Origin: Paramacrobiotus metropolitanus
Lineage: Eukaryota; Tardigrada; Eutardigrada; Parachela; Macrobiotidae
Assembly (NCBI RefSeq): GCF_019649055.1
Contig: NW_026570242.1
Span: forward strand, 1 to 64,000
DNA length: 64,000 nt
Reading direction: 5' to 3'
Position numbers and translations under genes: made by a program. Within the stretch, counting starts at the first letter, position 1. Each line of letters starts with the position of its first letter. Under the pieces are notes generated by a model that made no database searches, was not told the DNA's origin, and was given only the letters and a program-made list of their open reading frames with translations. Positions 1 through 12,742 of this stretch are shown in pieces.

Positions 1-365
1 TATGGCATAAAATCAGTTGAAAATAATAATGATTGTTTCAATTCTTCTTTCAGATTCTGAGACTTAAACGCCAACATGTTGTGGTGACCTTACTTATATA
101 CAACGCAAAACAATTCTTGAAGTGGCATGGGTCCTTCTGTACAGACATGGTTGCGATCCTGTATTTCGTGTTTAGGATTAGTAAACTGCATCCGTAAGTC
201 TTGCTGATATTGTTTGAACATTTTTCTGAACGTTGAGCTACTACACAGATTTTGATACAGTACAAGTACTTACTTAAAACCACGGTACTTATGCTTCCAT
301 TAATTCCATAATTCCATTGCCAAGAGTCCAGGACAGTTATTTTCTGACATAATCGTTTCTTGCAG

Positions 366-3300
366 TTGCACAACTCATTGGTGTTTTACCCCATGGGATC
401 AATGGTCTCCATGTGACGCAACATGCGGTCCAGGAATCCGCCAACGTTATCGTGCATGTTACCCTTTGCACGCTGTATGCAATGGGACAGTCACAGAAAC
501 CGAAAAATGTCAACTGAAAACCTGCCCCAGTATGTGACACCGTTCTGCAAAATGTTGAAAAATAGTTATGGGGACTACCGCCTACCGGTGCTTTTGGTCA
601 GACATACATCTAGTTGTACCAAATTTTAAAATTTTTTCAGTTTGTTGATTGTTAGATGTGGGAATTTGGAGCGTATGGAGCGAATGGGCTCCGTGCACTC
701 GGCGTTGCGGAATTGGAACCATGAGTCGCACTCGCTCTTGCTTGTCAACTCAAGGAGTTTGCAGTGGCGGCAATAAGGAAGTGAAACTCTGTAATACACA
801 CGCTTGTAAAGGTATGAATAGTATTGTACAAGCCCAGCACGGATGAATATTGGCCGATTGACTATTAAAAATAAGTACAGTGTTTTCAAGGATGTGTTGC
901 TTTGCGGTCGCTTACAAACTGTCATAATATTAATGAACCCGTACGTATGTTTAGTAATATCTACATTATGATGCATTTTGCATAAGTTAATCGAAACACG
1001 GACTGTCTACTTGGACATCCAGTACTGCATATAACTTGCAATGACGACTAACGTGTTAAGTTACAGTACAGTACATGAATTTTTTACTTTGTACGATATT
1101 GTACTCGTACAGTGAGTCGTACTCGTACTTATTGTTAAGTAGCAGCTCAGATACTAATTTTCTACTGTTCTGGGCCAAGTTGTGTTAGAACAGTGTGCAT
1201 TTCTTATCGCGTCCATGGTAACAAGCTTATGATTGACCACTGGACCTAGACAAATGATTTTTGCAAAAGTCAACAATCTTGGATCCACCGCTACACCTAG
1301 AGAATTTTGATGTACTTTAAAGCAACAAAATTGGTGAAGTAGAAGCCGAGATCCTTTGCCTCAAAGGACAGGGGCCGAAGTCCTGGCACAGATAATCAGT
1401 ATTCATATAACTATTTTTGTAACTATTCATATAACTATTTTTGTAACTTGTTACTACCATATTTATACATACGCCTTAAATCTTAAAAATATTGCGACTC
1501 TTGATCAGCGTAAGTAGCACGTTTGGTCAAGAACGGGATACAAGTTCATACAACGGTTACGTTATTGCTCTCACAGAACGAAAAAAAGCAAACACTTAGA
1601 TATCTGTACGCTAAAAAGTGCCTTATCGATAGCTACTGGCGGCTGGAGCGCTTGGGGTGAATGGAGTTCGTGTTCGTCAAACTGCGGTCCAGGAGTACGA
1701 TATCAGGACCGGACATGTGAGGATCCACCGCCTTCCAACGGTGGTCCGGCTTGTCATGGTGCCGGAACACGAGTGGCACACTGTTTTGAAAAGCCCTGTT
1801 TAGGTACATTAATTTGTAATTTCAGTATATTAGGAGTACAGACTGTACAGCAGATGCGTCTCATTATTAGCAGCACGTGCACATTCATATTTTTAGATGA
1901 GACAACATCGGTTGGCGTTTTTAATGGAAACTCCTTTCTGCTTTATCCGAAAACGATGGTGCTGAAACGCATGCTGACCATGTATGTGAAATTCCGTCCA
2001 GACCAGCAGGATGGAGTCATCATCTACCGACATCATGGGAACGATACGTCTAGAACACGCAACGACACCATTATTCTGCGACTGGAGAGCGGAATGGTGG
2101 ATTTGTTTATTCAGTTCGGAGGGATCTCCCAGTGGTTGACCGTTCCATTTCCGCTCACAATGAAACAATGGCATGATGTGTTCGTCACCTTTGCTGGCGC
2201 CAAGGTTGCCATGCGTGTAGACAACGGACACCCGATCGACTACTCATTTCCCAATCTGGAAGTGGAGAACGTTGATCTTGATCAGCACATGTTTGTCGGA
2301 GGACTCAGTCCGCCATTTGTTCTGAAGACGAAGATCTCCTATCCAGGTACGTCGTAAAGAAAAGCAAAATATCTAAAGGTCAACGTTGTGATATCGCTCA
2401 ATCGATAAAATTGTGAACTGTAATGCAAGTAATTTGATAACGCGTGCAGTTTTCGAAAATGCTTTTCATTTAGTATGCTTAATTTGTAGGTTTCATCGGC
2501 CATGTGGCAACAGTTCGAATTAATTATGAAGACTACTTTATTGAGCCTCATACAGGCCTTGCTGTCAGTGAGGAATCCAATCGCCCAAGTTTCTCTCATG
2601 ACGTAGAGTTGACCGAGATGGATTCCGATCAGTTGTATCCAATTTTCAACGGTGACGACTATATTACGTTTCTGTGCAAAGACTGCCATGGTAAACCGAA
2701 CTTGGAAGTGGAGATTGTGATTAAGCCTTTCCAGACGGACAATGGACTGATTTGGATCAGTTACGGAGAGGAGCCTGGTTCATTTGTCGCGCTGTATTTC
2801 AGGAAAGGTTCGATCTTTCTGTGTATGAATATGGGGCTCAAGAAAAGATGCACGTCGACCGAAGTCGTACCGGTATGTTTTGCTACTCATCTGTCTACAC
2901 TTTATTAGTTTCTACGTCTTGCTAGCCTAGGTAATTGATTAATTACTTAGGAATTAAATGTCCCACGCTTAAGAAAGTAATTTTTGTGCATATACTTCTT
3001 TTTTGCAGAAAAACGAATGGCTCGCCATTAGTTTTGCCCTTTCCGGTATCCAGATAAAACTCAGACTGAATCATGAGCGAGCCCAAATATTGGTGGCGGA
3101 TGGTCATCAGTTTGTTGCACGATCATTTTTACATTTTGCTGGGGGAGAACAGGAGTTGTGGTCAACAATTTACATGATGACTCGTCAAACACGAGGTTTC
3201 GAAGGCATTCTTTTTAGCTTGAAGATCAACAAAAAGGTCTACGATGTCAGGAATAATGTTGGGATGCGAGAAACTGGGCGCTTGGTTAGTTCTGAAACTA

Positions 3301-5780
3301 CAAGTGTGGCAGGTGTGTACCTAGTATGTGAATAAAACTCTCTACCTGTGTTTATACTGCTGTGCGAAGTTGCATGATACGTATGGTAACCTATTAATTT
3401 TTTAGCCAGGTACGACGAATACCATGAACCGCCTGTGACCGATTTGGAATTCATTTGTGACCTTTCCGATTACGTGGATCTTCTGGATGGCCAGCAAGCG
3501 TATTTGTTCTGGCTGAAAGAGTCAGAGATTATTCAGAATTTTACCGGGATCGAGATTCAAAAGGTATGTCATACAAATACTTTTCAAAACCGGCTCACAC
3601 TTGATTAATTAAATACCCGCAGTTTAGTCCCCTTCAGGCCTTACTAGTAATCCCGGGACACTAATTTGTAGAATGCAGAGAACCATTATTGTAAGTAGGT
3701 GCCTGGGATGAAACATTCTTCAAAAATGTCCGTCCGCAGCATAGAAGCCAATACGAAGGACGGATTTTATGGATGTTTACTTCGCACTGATCATCATGAA
3801 ATATTGACTCATGTCTTTGGTGTCAGTTTTGATGACGCAAATGGTGAGTATAGTAACGATGGCGAATTTGATTTCCTTTGTACTTTTTCAACGTTTTTAC
3901 GTTTCCAGAAACTGATATCGTGGAGGTTGCGGAGACTGCAGTTCTAGCCATTGTTCTAGGACTCTGCTTATTTGTTATAATAGCTCTCCTTGTTCTGCTG
4001 AAATTAGGATGTTTGAGAAGGTACCTAAAACTGTGTATTAATTTATTTATTCATAACGTTACACACAATATTATATTATTTTCCAGATTTCCACAAATAT
4101 TATATTATTTTCCAGATTTAACTTTATACATCAATAATATTATTTTCCAGATTTCCATCTTACAACGCCATTATTCGGCATTTACCTAGCTGGTTCACCG
4201 AAGGTCACCGAAAAGACTTTCTTCGCCGCCATTCAACCAGCCTGAAGAAAAGCGGAATATACAACCCGGAGGAAATTCACAGGGTTTTAACTATGCAACA
4301 GAAGTCCATTCAAGCGTCTTCCGAGTTTCCGCGCGGGTTTGGACGTCAGAGCGTTAATCCACCTTCAACGATGGCTGATGCTCCGCGGGGAAGTCGAACC
4401 TCTCGACCTAGCTTGCAGCAATCCGTTAACGAGTTTATACCGCCCCCGGTAACGGACGCACTGGCGGAGAATACGCCATTACAAGCGGAAGACAATAACC
4501 TGCTGGCGTATGATCCTGATTCCGACTACGAAACGCCGATTGCCAGACAGCAGTCAGAAGGAACATTTTTTCCGCCTCCGGTAACTGAACCGTACAGGCG
4601 CAGCACGAGGATATCGATGCGAGTGCCAGACCATGTGCGCAAAAATCCGGATGCGTTTTTGCCTGTAGGGTCACGGTAAGCTTGAGGGCGTTCAGTGCAA
4701 ATAGACGCAGTATTTATAATTAATATAACTACTGTAATTATTTTATGATGCTTATTACTTTAACACTGATTTATTTGATCTAAAAATTAAAAAAATTAAC
4801 TTAAGCTGTATGCTGCATTTACGGGCGTGGATCCTGCATTTGCGTATAAACACGATTTAAAATGCGAAAACAATATTTTAGGCAGCTTAAAATAATCACT
4901 AAATATTTGGCAGTCCGTAACAAAATCTATACTTTCACTTTGCTGTTTACAGATATCTCTGTTATGATAAGCAAACACATACTGTATTCGAGAAGGGAGC
5001 AATATAAAAAAACTGTATCGTATAAAAATTAACGCTGCTTTTGTCTAACGTAAAATTGTTGAACAGAAGCGGCAATCGCAATTCATGGCAGCGATCAAGC
5101 AAAAAATTATCCATAATACCGGATACTGGCGAATCGGAGTTGACTCAGTCGACCGAGCCTACCAGTGTTACTCCATCACTTGTGGTCAGCCAAAACGAGG
5201 AAAGCGGAACAGGCTCAGAGACCACGCGTACCATTGACAGCGCATCTTCCAAAAAAGATTCCTTACCTCCCACTAAACGCTCTGCCCAGCATCACCCGCC
5301 CAGAAACGAGGGTAATCATGCAGCATACTCAACCATAATCTTTCAACGGCAACTTCGTTCATTATAGAGTTTACTCATGATGCAGGTCCTAATCAGCTTC
5401 TCGGGGAAATACCGCCCGGGCCGGCTACAGCAGACCAACCGCAACCCTTCCAGTACACTAATCCACAGTGGCCGTACACTGCAGCTAATAACAATATTGG
5501 TGCTAACCATCTGGTCCAACCTCAACCTGGATATGCACCAGGCGGGACTGGCGGATACACACACAACGTGAACGTTCCAGTTGGTCAGATGCCCTATGCC
5601 GGTCAGACACACTTTCCACCCCCGGCACTGCAAAATCCAGTTTCGGCTCCCTACGCTCCTCAATGGAGAGCCCAGGAGCCGGCATTCATGGGTTATCCAA
5701 TGCAGCCGCAGTCATCTGCTTATCCTCAAACTCCTGGGTATCCAAATCAGCAGCCAACGCGGCCATTTTTTTACCAGTGA
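366..5780 (+). CDS. TSP1/laminin-G transmembrane protein, 3' portion (5' end outside or upstream of the visible exons)
   Basis: Spliced model, exons 366-529, 656-811, 1633-1803, 1897-2346, 2490-2872, 3009-3312, 3406-3563, 3699-3843, 3909-4020, 4151-4675, 5067-5311, 5386-5780; all phases agree and give about 1068 residues. Three consecutive exons each encode a thrombospondin type-1 repeat (WDQWSPC, WSVWSEWAPC, WSAWGEWSSC, each followed by a CG and a C-terminal Cys pattern), flanked by phase-1 introns as usual for shuffled modules. Then come roughly 480 residues of laminin-G-like beta-sandwich sequence, a hydrophobic helix in exon 3909-4020 followed by basic residues, and a cytoplasmic tail of about 390 residues. 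The tail holds the repeated motif FIPPPVT / FFPPPVT and ends in a Pro/Gln/Tyr-rich segment. It is probably a neuronal or adhesion receptor, which is inference. No family name is recognised. The first exon's acceptor (phase 2) and the 3699 acceptor are the least certain borders. Confidence 0.8.
1401..1448. repeat. 24-bp perfect tandem duplication
   Basis: The unit at 1401-1424 is repeated exactly at 1425-1448, inside the intron before the third TSP1 exon. Confidence 0.9.
4066..4156 (+). repeat. Triplicated 3' splice-site sequence
   Basis: A roughly 24-bp unit containing attattttccag|attt occurs three times, with AG dinucleotides at 4085-4086, 4114-4115 and 4149-4150. Only the third AG keeps the TSP1/LamG gene in frame. 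Use of the first leads to an in-frame stop just past 4180. Confidence 0.85.
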
Positions 5781-8208
5781 GATTATGATTTTCTGACACA
5801 AGCAGGGAGCAAGTTCCAAACTACACGTGAAAAGATATTCTTGTGTCACTAGTTCATCCTTAAATTATGTACTGCCGCTGTTATTCCTCTGATTCCGCGC
5901 AAAATTAATTCTATTCAAAATGCGCAAGTTAACGCTAAAATTTCATGTTTTAATTTTGTATACTTGTACTTACTTATAGTGAAATTCACAACTGCATAAT
6001 AATTAATTTTGATCTCTTATTTGCCGCAACGTGAGCGACACATGTACGTAAAAGCTGTAGAAATAAGTAAAATTAAATAAAACCCTGTTTTGCTTCTAAT
6101 GCCTAATGGTAATCCAAATAACAAGAGCATACGAAAAAAATCACTTCCACGATATGACAATACCATCCCAAAATCCAGCAACAATAACAGCTGATCTGCA
6201 GTTGAACAAATAACTGATGATGTGATGACATCGGAATGGCAGGGGAAAGGAGGTTCCATAAGAGAACATGAGCCGAATTCGCCGGCCCAGGCCAAGAGGA
6301 GAAAAATTCGAATTACTGGCCAACACCATCCGACGTCAATTCGAAGTACAAGGCAAGTGCTCTCCAATAAAGATGATGTGATCAAGGTGTTGCGAATTGG
6401 AAACGCCATTCCAGACACCGGTTAAGCGTTTCCGGTTTCTGTATCCTCTGCCGTGACGTCGTATTCGCTGAGCGCAGGCAATCATGCATTATCCAGTTTG
6501 GGATCATGTGTGTAAGCAGCCAACCGCACTTACTATGGGGTCCTGGAGAAGCGAAACAGCGAAGCGAAATCCCAGATCCCACTTATATCATGGAGTCATC
6601 CATGCTTACTTCGGCGCTCCGATGAGATCCTAGTCTGTTCCTGGCCGGGCTGACGCGGCATATCTTCAGTTTGTTAAAAAATATTATTATAAAAGTTTGA
6701 AGTTAAACCAAACAAAAGTGCACTCCATTTACCTACTATGACGCAATTACAAGATTAAAAATTGCTTCTACGGTAAAACAATCAATACTCCCACAATCCC
6801 CCAATCATCATTTATTACATTTTTAATAAAAAACTCATTCAGAAGCTGGTGGCTACTCGTAACTAGTGTACTCGTAGTACAAACTACAAAGTAGAGTACC
6901 GTACCGTGTACCGTTAAACGACAACTACTGACCACACGGTAAATTAGTAAATATTTTGCAAGACATAAATCATGGTTTTGACAGTGCGTTTGATAAATAG
7001 TTTCGGTTAATAGAATTTGATAAAACCATAAACCAAAAGTGTTTGTGTTTTTTGCGCCAAGAGTACATCGTAAGTTACGCCGACGACCGGAAACTGGACG
7101 GAAGTTCTGGAAACTTTAGAGTTCGCGGAAACCGTTCGGCAGAACTATGCGGCGTGAAGAAGCTCATTAAACTCTGCCCCGGCCTGCCAACTGCCCTGGT
7201 CGGGTGCCCACGAGATCGCTTCTTCGCTCAAACGTGTCGACACATTGTCACCCGGAGCTCCGAGACATGTTGTCGATATCGTGCCGGGATTTTGAACTGG
7301 GTAATACGTTTTTAGAGGACGACCTCTTTGCATTTTTCGGAGCTCCGACATATGCTGCTGAATCGCTGATATGGTTATGTGGCTCATCATGATATTTTGA
7401 GGTCGACCTCTCTCGCATCATGATGGACGATTCTAGTACTGTACTTGGAAGTCGACTTCCATCGCATCGGTCTGTGGATTCGGAAGGCCCTAAAACGGCC
7501 ATAACAAATCAAAGAAAGGGGTGTTTGGGGTGGGGTGGAACTCAGAAGTGACCAAAACAGTTCAATATTTTTTAAGTCTGCTACAAGTACTTCTATATAC
7601 AAGTCATTTCTGTTTTTATGCACCTTTTCACCAAGTACTGTACGCAGTTGCAGGTCGCGTATGTGAATCGTGAACAGTGAGCTGAATGGGCTCATACAAC
7701 GTACTGTACGTCCGCCGGCACTGCAAAATAAAATTTAAATGGACACTGAAGTGCAGGGTAGCAGAACACTGAGTGCAGTACAGTACTGTACACTTTTAAT
7801 AGAGCAATCACTTTTATTAAAATTTTTTAATTATTGATTTCATCAGCGAGAATCAAAATGTTAGTTGTACAGTGAATCTTGACAGACTGCGGAACTGAGA
7901 AATCATTTGGCGAATTCGGCATCTTTGAGTGCTGCTGTCCAATTTAATTTCGAAACGAGCGACGGTTCTCCAAGCCGCCGATTTAAGTGCAAGCGTACTT
8001 CTATGGGAAATGATCCACAGTCGGCAGTTATCTGAGATTTCGGGCCAGCAAGAATGCGGTATTTCTGTTTTACTTCCAGGATTGGTATTATAACAGCCAC
8101 ATGTTTCTGTAAGGATGGCAAAACCTTGAAAAGTTTCTTATAAGTTATTTTAGCATTTAGTCTTTGTTATAGAAAACTGTGCGACCGTTTTACCAGTTTA
8201 GGACGCAT
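5781..8208. other. Intergenic, no supported gene
   Basis: An AATAAA-type signal near 6074 could serve the upstream gene. Short ORFs on both strands between 6020 and 7700 have no recognisable domain or convincing splice context. Near 7778-7791 lies a perfect GTAC-based palindrome. Confidence 0.5.
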
Positions 8209-8424
8209 GTAGCCGGCAGATATATTGGCCTGTTTCCTGTTGGCGAGCCCGGCAGGAAAGTGGTTTTGCTCCCATAAATCTGCCGAAATGCGCCCACAAT
8301 TCTGCCGACCCGACCCTATGCATTGCCTATGGGAACTCCAATATATCAGCCGAACCGGCGCAACAGTGAAATTTGATACTTTTGTTGAGTGCGAATCGGT
8401 AACAGCACGGCCGGGCTGCATCAT
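8209..8424 (+). repeat. Interspersed repeat, copy 1 (left arm of inverted pair)
   Basis: About 216 bp, beginning near gtagccggcaga and ending near ggccgggctgcatca. The reverse complement, with scattered substitutions and small indels, is at 9621-9836. The core gacccgaccctatgcattgc is also shared with a partial copy at 8982-9104. No coding potential is seen. Confidence 0.8.
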
Positions 8425-8981
8425 GTCCACCATACAGCCGCCTAAGCATATTGTACCGGCGCTAAACAGATAGATGCGCGCGCTATCCCTTGCGCCGTGT
8501 CTAATTCTTACAGAGAAGCCTTCTGCTTTGTGGGTTCATGCACACTGCACAGTGCACAGATACCATCGCAAAAAATAGTAAATTTATTAGATTTAATAGA
8601 TCGATGTTTTTCCAAACAACTATTCTGCTTACACCTACAAACTGTGGATGATGTACGTTACCCTTAGACAGCCTTACATAAAAATTCCCACATCCCTTAT
8701 TCGGCAATATCCCCTACATAACAAAAAATGCCTGCGCGCTGGACAATAGTTAAAATAACTGATTTAAACATTGAAAAAACCAAAATCGTTAATGTTACCC
8801 ACTCCATAAACTAATTCTATTTGCCTGCGCTTGATGTAACTGTAAACGAAAACAAAAAGTCTAATAAAACGTATTACTGAAATATTGTCAACATATGGCA
8901 ACATACTGTCAGTTTAACTGGTGATGTCATGCAAAAATGCACCCAAAATTGAAAAGTAATTTTCAAACAACGGCCCTAGAT

Positions 8982-9104
8982 CTGCCGAGCTGCGCCAATA
9001 TTCCTGCCGACCCGACCCTATGCATTGCTTATGGGAACTCCAATATATCTGCCGAACGGGCACAACAGTGCAACTCGATATCCTTGATGAGTGCATGCCG
9101 GCTT
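8982..9104 (+). repeat. Interspersed repeat, partial copy 2
   Basis: Direct-orientation partial copy of the 8209-8424 repeat, covering the core ctgccgacccgaccctatg through to the tgagtgc segment. It lies between the two inverted arms. Confidence 0.75.
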
Positions 9105-9620
9105 CCACTGTCCGGAAGTGCTGCAGCTTAACATACTGATGATAGGGATATTGTACCAGCGGGGATATTGTTGCACCTCAACAGGTTTCACATTTATGAA
9201 TGTTGCACATTCAAAAAGTTGATTATACACAGAACACATTTACTGAAATTCGGTTGTTATTTCCTAGGGGATAAAAAGAGGTTTGAAAAAGTGGGGATTT
9301 AAACGTTTTGTGTAGTGCCTGATGTATGCAGCTGAACACTCGTGGCAAAAGGTCTGATGCCCAATTCGCTTTGATGTAAAGAAACAGCGACTAGATTCTT
9401 TATTTCAGCATTACAAAGCCGTTTTTTTCGAAAAAAGTTTTTGTACAAGTTTTTTGTAATTCTCAGAAAATGGCCGGTAATATGCATAGTCTGTGAGATT
9501 ATGCAGGAGAAAAAGTTGCAGATTATAATAGGTAACTGATTGAACTTACATTTAAAGTAAATCTACATTTAACACTATTTTCTGATTAGCACCGGGTCAA
9601 TATGCCTAGGTAGCTATATC

Positions 9621-9836
9621 TGATGCTGCAGCCCGGCCGTGCTATTGGCGGCTCGCGCTTAGCAAAAGTTACAAATTTCACCTGCGCCGGTTCGACTGAT
9701 ATATTGGAGTTCCTATAGACAATGCATAGCGTTGGGTCGGCAGAAATGTGGGCGCATTTCGGCAGATTTATGGGAGCAAAACCACTTTCCTGCCGGGCTC
9801 GCCAACAGGAAACAGGCCAATTTATCTGCCGGCTAC
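9621..9836 (-). repeat. Interspersed repeat, copy 3 (right arm of inverted pair)
   Basis: Reverse-complement copy of 8209-8424, the same 216-bp extent. The arms are about 1.2 kb apart. Confidence 0.8.
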
Positions 9837-10352
9837 AGCTGCATGCCTAATAGCCTACAATATTACTGTAATGATATGGGGTTTTCAGGCCATGCACCGT
9901 GCTACCCCGGCCCAAAATTACTAAACGATTCAATAATATAAAAATATGCACCTATTAAAATCTGATACCACGCCAATTTGACGAAAAAAACCGGTTTTGG
10001 GAAACCCTGCAAAAATACGGATACGTATTATAAATTACGAAGTCCGTACGTTTTCAATTATCAGCAATTTTCTGCTATCAATATGCAAGATAGCCGGTGA
10101 CCAAGTATGAAATCTTCCAAGCAGTAGCACATCTGCTCTCCACATCCATTCACCATTTGGAAGTCGCTTTAACTGTCGTAATCTTCTTCTGTAGGCTAAT
10201 AGGTAAAAACTATCAGCTTTGGAAATCCGAATAAATTAAACTAGAAAAGTAAAATTACGACGCCTACAAGGACCACCTCCCGAGATAGTATCTGTTTTGA
10301 GTCTTAATTGACTATTTCTGGAAGAAATTTATCGAGATAATCAGTATTGGTG
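9837..10352. other. Intergenic, nothing recognised
   Basis: AT-rich sequence without a supported ORF, repeat or RNA gene. Confidence 0.4.
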
Positions 10353-10649
10353 TTAATAACTAGTAATTTTAACGATTACTTTATTCATACTTGAAAACAA
10401 AATGCCGTACCAGTGATCATCAGAATCTAAATCATCGAAAACTACACATCCGGTTTTATCCCGGTATTCTGTAATGGCCGGATATATCGTCGTCCACGAC
10501 AAAATGGACTTCCGTGCTTGTGACTGCGCTCCCTTTGGGGGTGGCACGGATGGTGAAGTCTCTTCTGCATCTTTGTGCACTGCAGACTTGCGCGAAGATT
10601 TCCTTGGAAATAAAGTGCGAGCCCAAAACTTCCATATAAGATTTGGCAT
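10353..10649 (-). CDS. Possible small hypothetical protein, 98 aa
   Basis: An ATG-initiated ORF with a Lys/Arg/Ser/Pro-rich first half and an acidic-aromatic end (DDLDSDDHWYG). Its codon choice looks less random than the surrounding ORFs, and a plausible donor (aaa|gtaatc) lies near its 3' end. No family is recognised and no partner exon was secured. It may be a chance ORF. Confidence 0.25.
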   Translation of the reverse strand: MPNLIWKFWARTLFPRKSSRKSAVHKDAEETSPSVPPPKGAQSQARKSILSWTTIYPAITEYRDKTGCVVFDDLDSDDHWYGILFSSMNKVIVKITSY

Positions 10650-10915
10650 AGACTAACTGACAAAGAAGGAATATGGGCCTGTAAAATCTATTAATTTATG
10701 TTTAGATACAATTTTCGACGTCAAACGGAGGAAGAGTGTTAAAACCATGCTTTTTTAAGGTCGCCGGGATGCCGTCCCAGGCAGCTAAACCCTGCGCTGC
10801 TGGCTCGCATCGCGTTTCCATAGAAAATCGCCGCCGGATGTGAGTTACATGGCAGCTTTGGAAATGGAATTCGTGTAACCAACACGTACAGTACTGTACA
10901 TGCAGTTTATGGATT

Positions 10916-11148
10916 TGGGGGGATCCATAAATTACGTACGCAGCGAACCAGGGAGGGACGGGTCCGAAAAACGTGACAAGCTGTGACGGCCCCGGCGAAC
11001 CCAGGGGGGAGGGGGTGGTCAGCTCCATGTGTTATGATTGAGCGAACCAGGGGGGAGGGGTCAAGCAAACGTGACGGACCGCTACGAAGGGGGAGGGAGG
11101 GGTGAAGAAACCATGGTTTTCTGCGTACGTAATTTATGGATGCCCCCT
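10916..11148. mobile_element. MITE-like non-autonomous DNA element
   Basis: Near-perfect terminal inverted repeats of about 26 bp: atccataaattacgtacgca after a G-run at the left end, and its reverse complement before a C-run at the right end (11121-11147). The 233-bp body has no ORF. It carries three degenerate direct copies of gcgaaccagggg..gaggggtc, two of them followed by an aacgtgac motif. Target-site duplication is unclear (possibly ttt). From memory, similar G-rich elements with catccataaattacgt ends occur in many arthropods; the superfamily is not assigned here. Confidence 0.75.
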
Positions 11149-11374
11149 TTCCATTTTTGTGACGAACTTTTTTTTCGGCCACGTCAAGCAGTTTTAACAT
11201 TGGAACTTATAAAAAATTCGGATCATGTTATTTTCACCCGTATTGAACTAATAGTACAGTATTTTTTTATAAGAAATTAAATCTCTCCAAAATCCTGCAG
11301 TAGTTTACCGTTTACGGAAGCTGTAAGGTGTATCTCTGGCTGTTGGCGCATCTTGTTTAATTTTCAAGCTGAAA

Positions 11375-12742
11375 ATGGGTAAGTGCATTCCGATTTATCG
11401 TTTGTGTGACGGGATGAGTTTCTTCATGAGATTGTTTTCGGTGTGACAGCCGTTTCTGCGGGTACCTCCGGTTTAATCGCAGTAGCATCCAGCATTCTGC
11501 TCATTGGAGCGATGCAGCTCTTCAAAGCGCCTCTGAGCAACTCGCAGCCTGGCACCGTTCTCGGAGGATTCCTGGGCTCGCAGTTATTCGTCCTTTTATT
11601 AACCGTAAGTGATAACTGCATCTGCGCGCATAAAGGTATATGTATGTATGCCGATGTGATGGTGTTGCTTTGCAGGCTGTGTCTAATTTTGAGATGAGCG
11701 CTTTCGGACCTGGCTTCCAGGCCAGAGTGTTCCCGGAAAGTAAGCAGCTGGTGTTGTTCGATCTTTGGAGAATTGCGAATAAATGATGGGTTTTGCAGTT
11801 GTGTCTACATTGCTGATCGCTCTCTTTGTTGCGGGATCGGTGCATCGTGTCTGCGTAACGACCTGGTAAGCATTTTTCTTACAGTGGTGTGAAATTACAT
11901 GGGTCGTTATCCTTACTTAATTCACCCTGTAACATTCGCTAGGAGGTCCATAATTTTAACGGATATTAGAATAGCTGAATATTACGATTAGCAAAACTGT
12001 TTTCCGTATGTTATTCGAGATGGAAGAAAATCAATAAGGCAGCTAGCCGCTTTTTTGACTATGTTTTTGCATCCTGGCTCGCCTGTACTGGATGCGTACA
12101 GCAGACTCAGAGCATGTTACAGTACTTTAATTTTCTGGCTGCATCTTTACACAACATCGACAATTGTTTATTTTTCTGCAGTTTTTAATACGCGACAGCG
12201 GCGCAGCGTCATACAAGCTATTTTTCCATTATGAAAATTAATAAGCGAGCTAATGGCTGGTCTCTCTCTGACGGGATTTGCCGAATCACATCTGTAGTCG
12301 CTATTTTCGCATATTTTTATTTTGAGCTACTATCAGTACAGCTCCACAAAAGTTTTGATGATAATAGATTTCACGAAAAGACAGTCTATTTAACAATAAT
12401 ATATGACTATTTTACAATTCAGGGTACAAACTGCGAGTACTTCGGTGGATTAAATTAATATGAAACTACTGTAACTTCGACTCATAAAAACTTTTATTAA
12501 TGGTGTGTTATATAATTCTATACCTACTCTAGGTAGTCAATTAAGTATTGAATACTCAAATAGTTATAGCTTATGGACTGTATCTGAAAAAGAAATGAAT
12601 ACATTAATTAATGCCTAGCTTTTTCTTACTTTGCAGTTTGCTGTTTTCATTCGTTTCGCTGTACTACCTAAACAAAATGTCCGGTACGGCATATGGAAAC
12701 GTCACCTCGGCCCAGGCGCAAGTGAAAAGCAAGCGGAAATAA
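11375..12742 (+). CDS. KRTCAP2: Keratinocyte-associated protein 2 homologue (oligosaccharyltransferase subunit)
   Basis: Exons 11375-11378 (only ATGG), 11450-11604, 11676-11739, 11799-11865, 12637-12742; 131 aa against about 136 in human. The product is a small ER membrane protein of the STT3A-type oligosaccharyltransferase complex, which N-glycosylates nascent proteins at the translocon (family knowledge). It has three hydrophobic helices. Family signatures are visible in FGPGFQARVFPE, in HRVCVTTC (split across the last intron) and in a YYLNK motif before a basic C-terminus (KSKRK). The 4-base first coding exon is unusual but gives the right phase and the expected N-terminus. A 771-bp last intron separates the final exon. 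Confidence 0.93.

Noticed and set aside
6017-6582. Overlapping ORFs on both strands in the first intergenic region
   Set aside because: No domain, no splice context, and mutual overlap; not supportable as genes.
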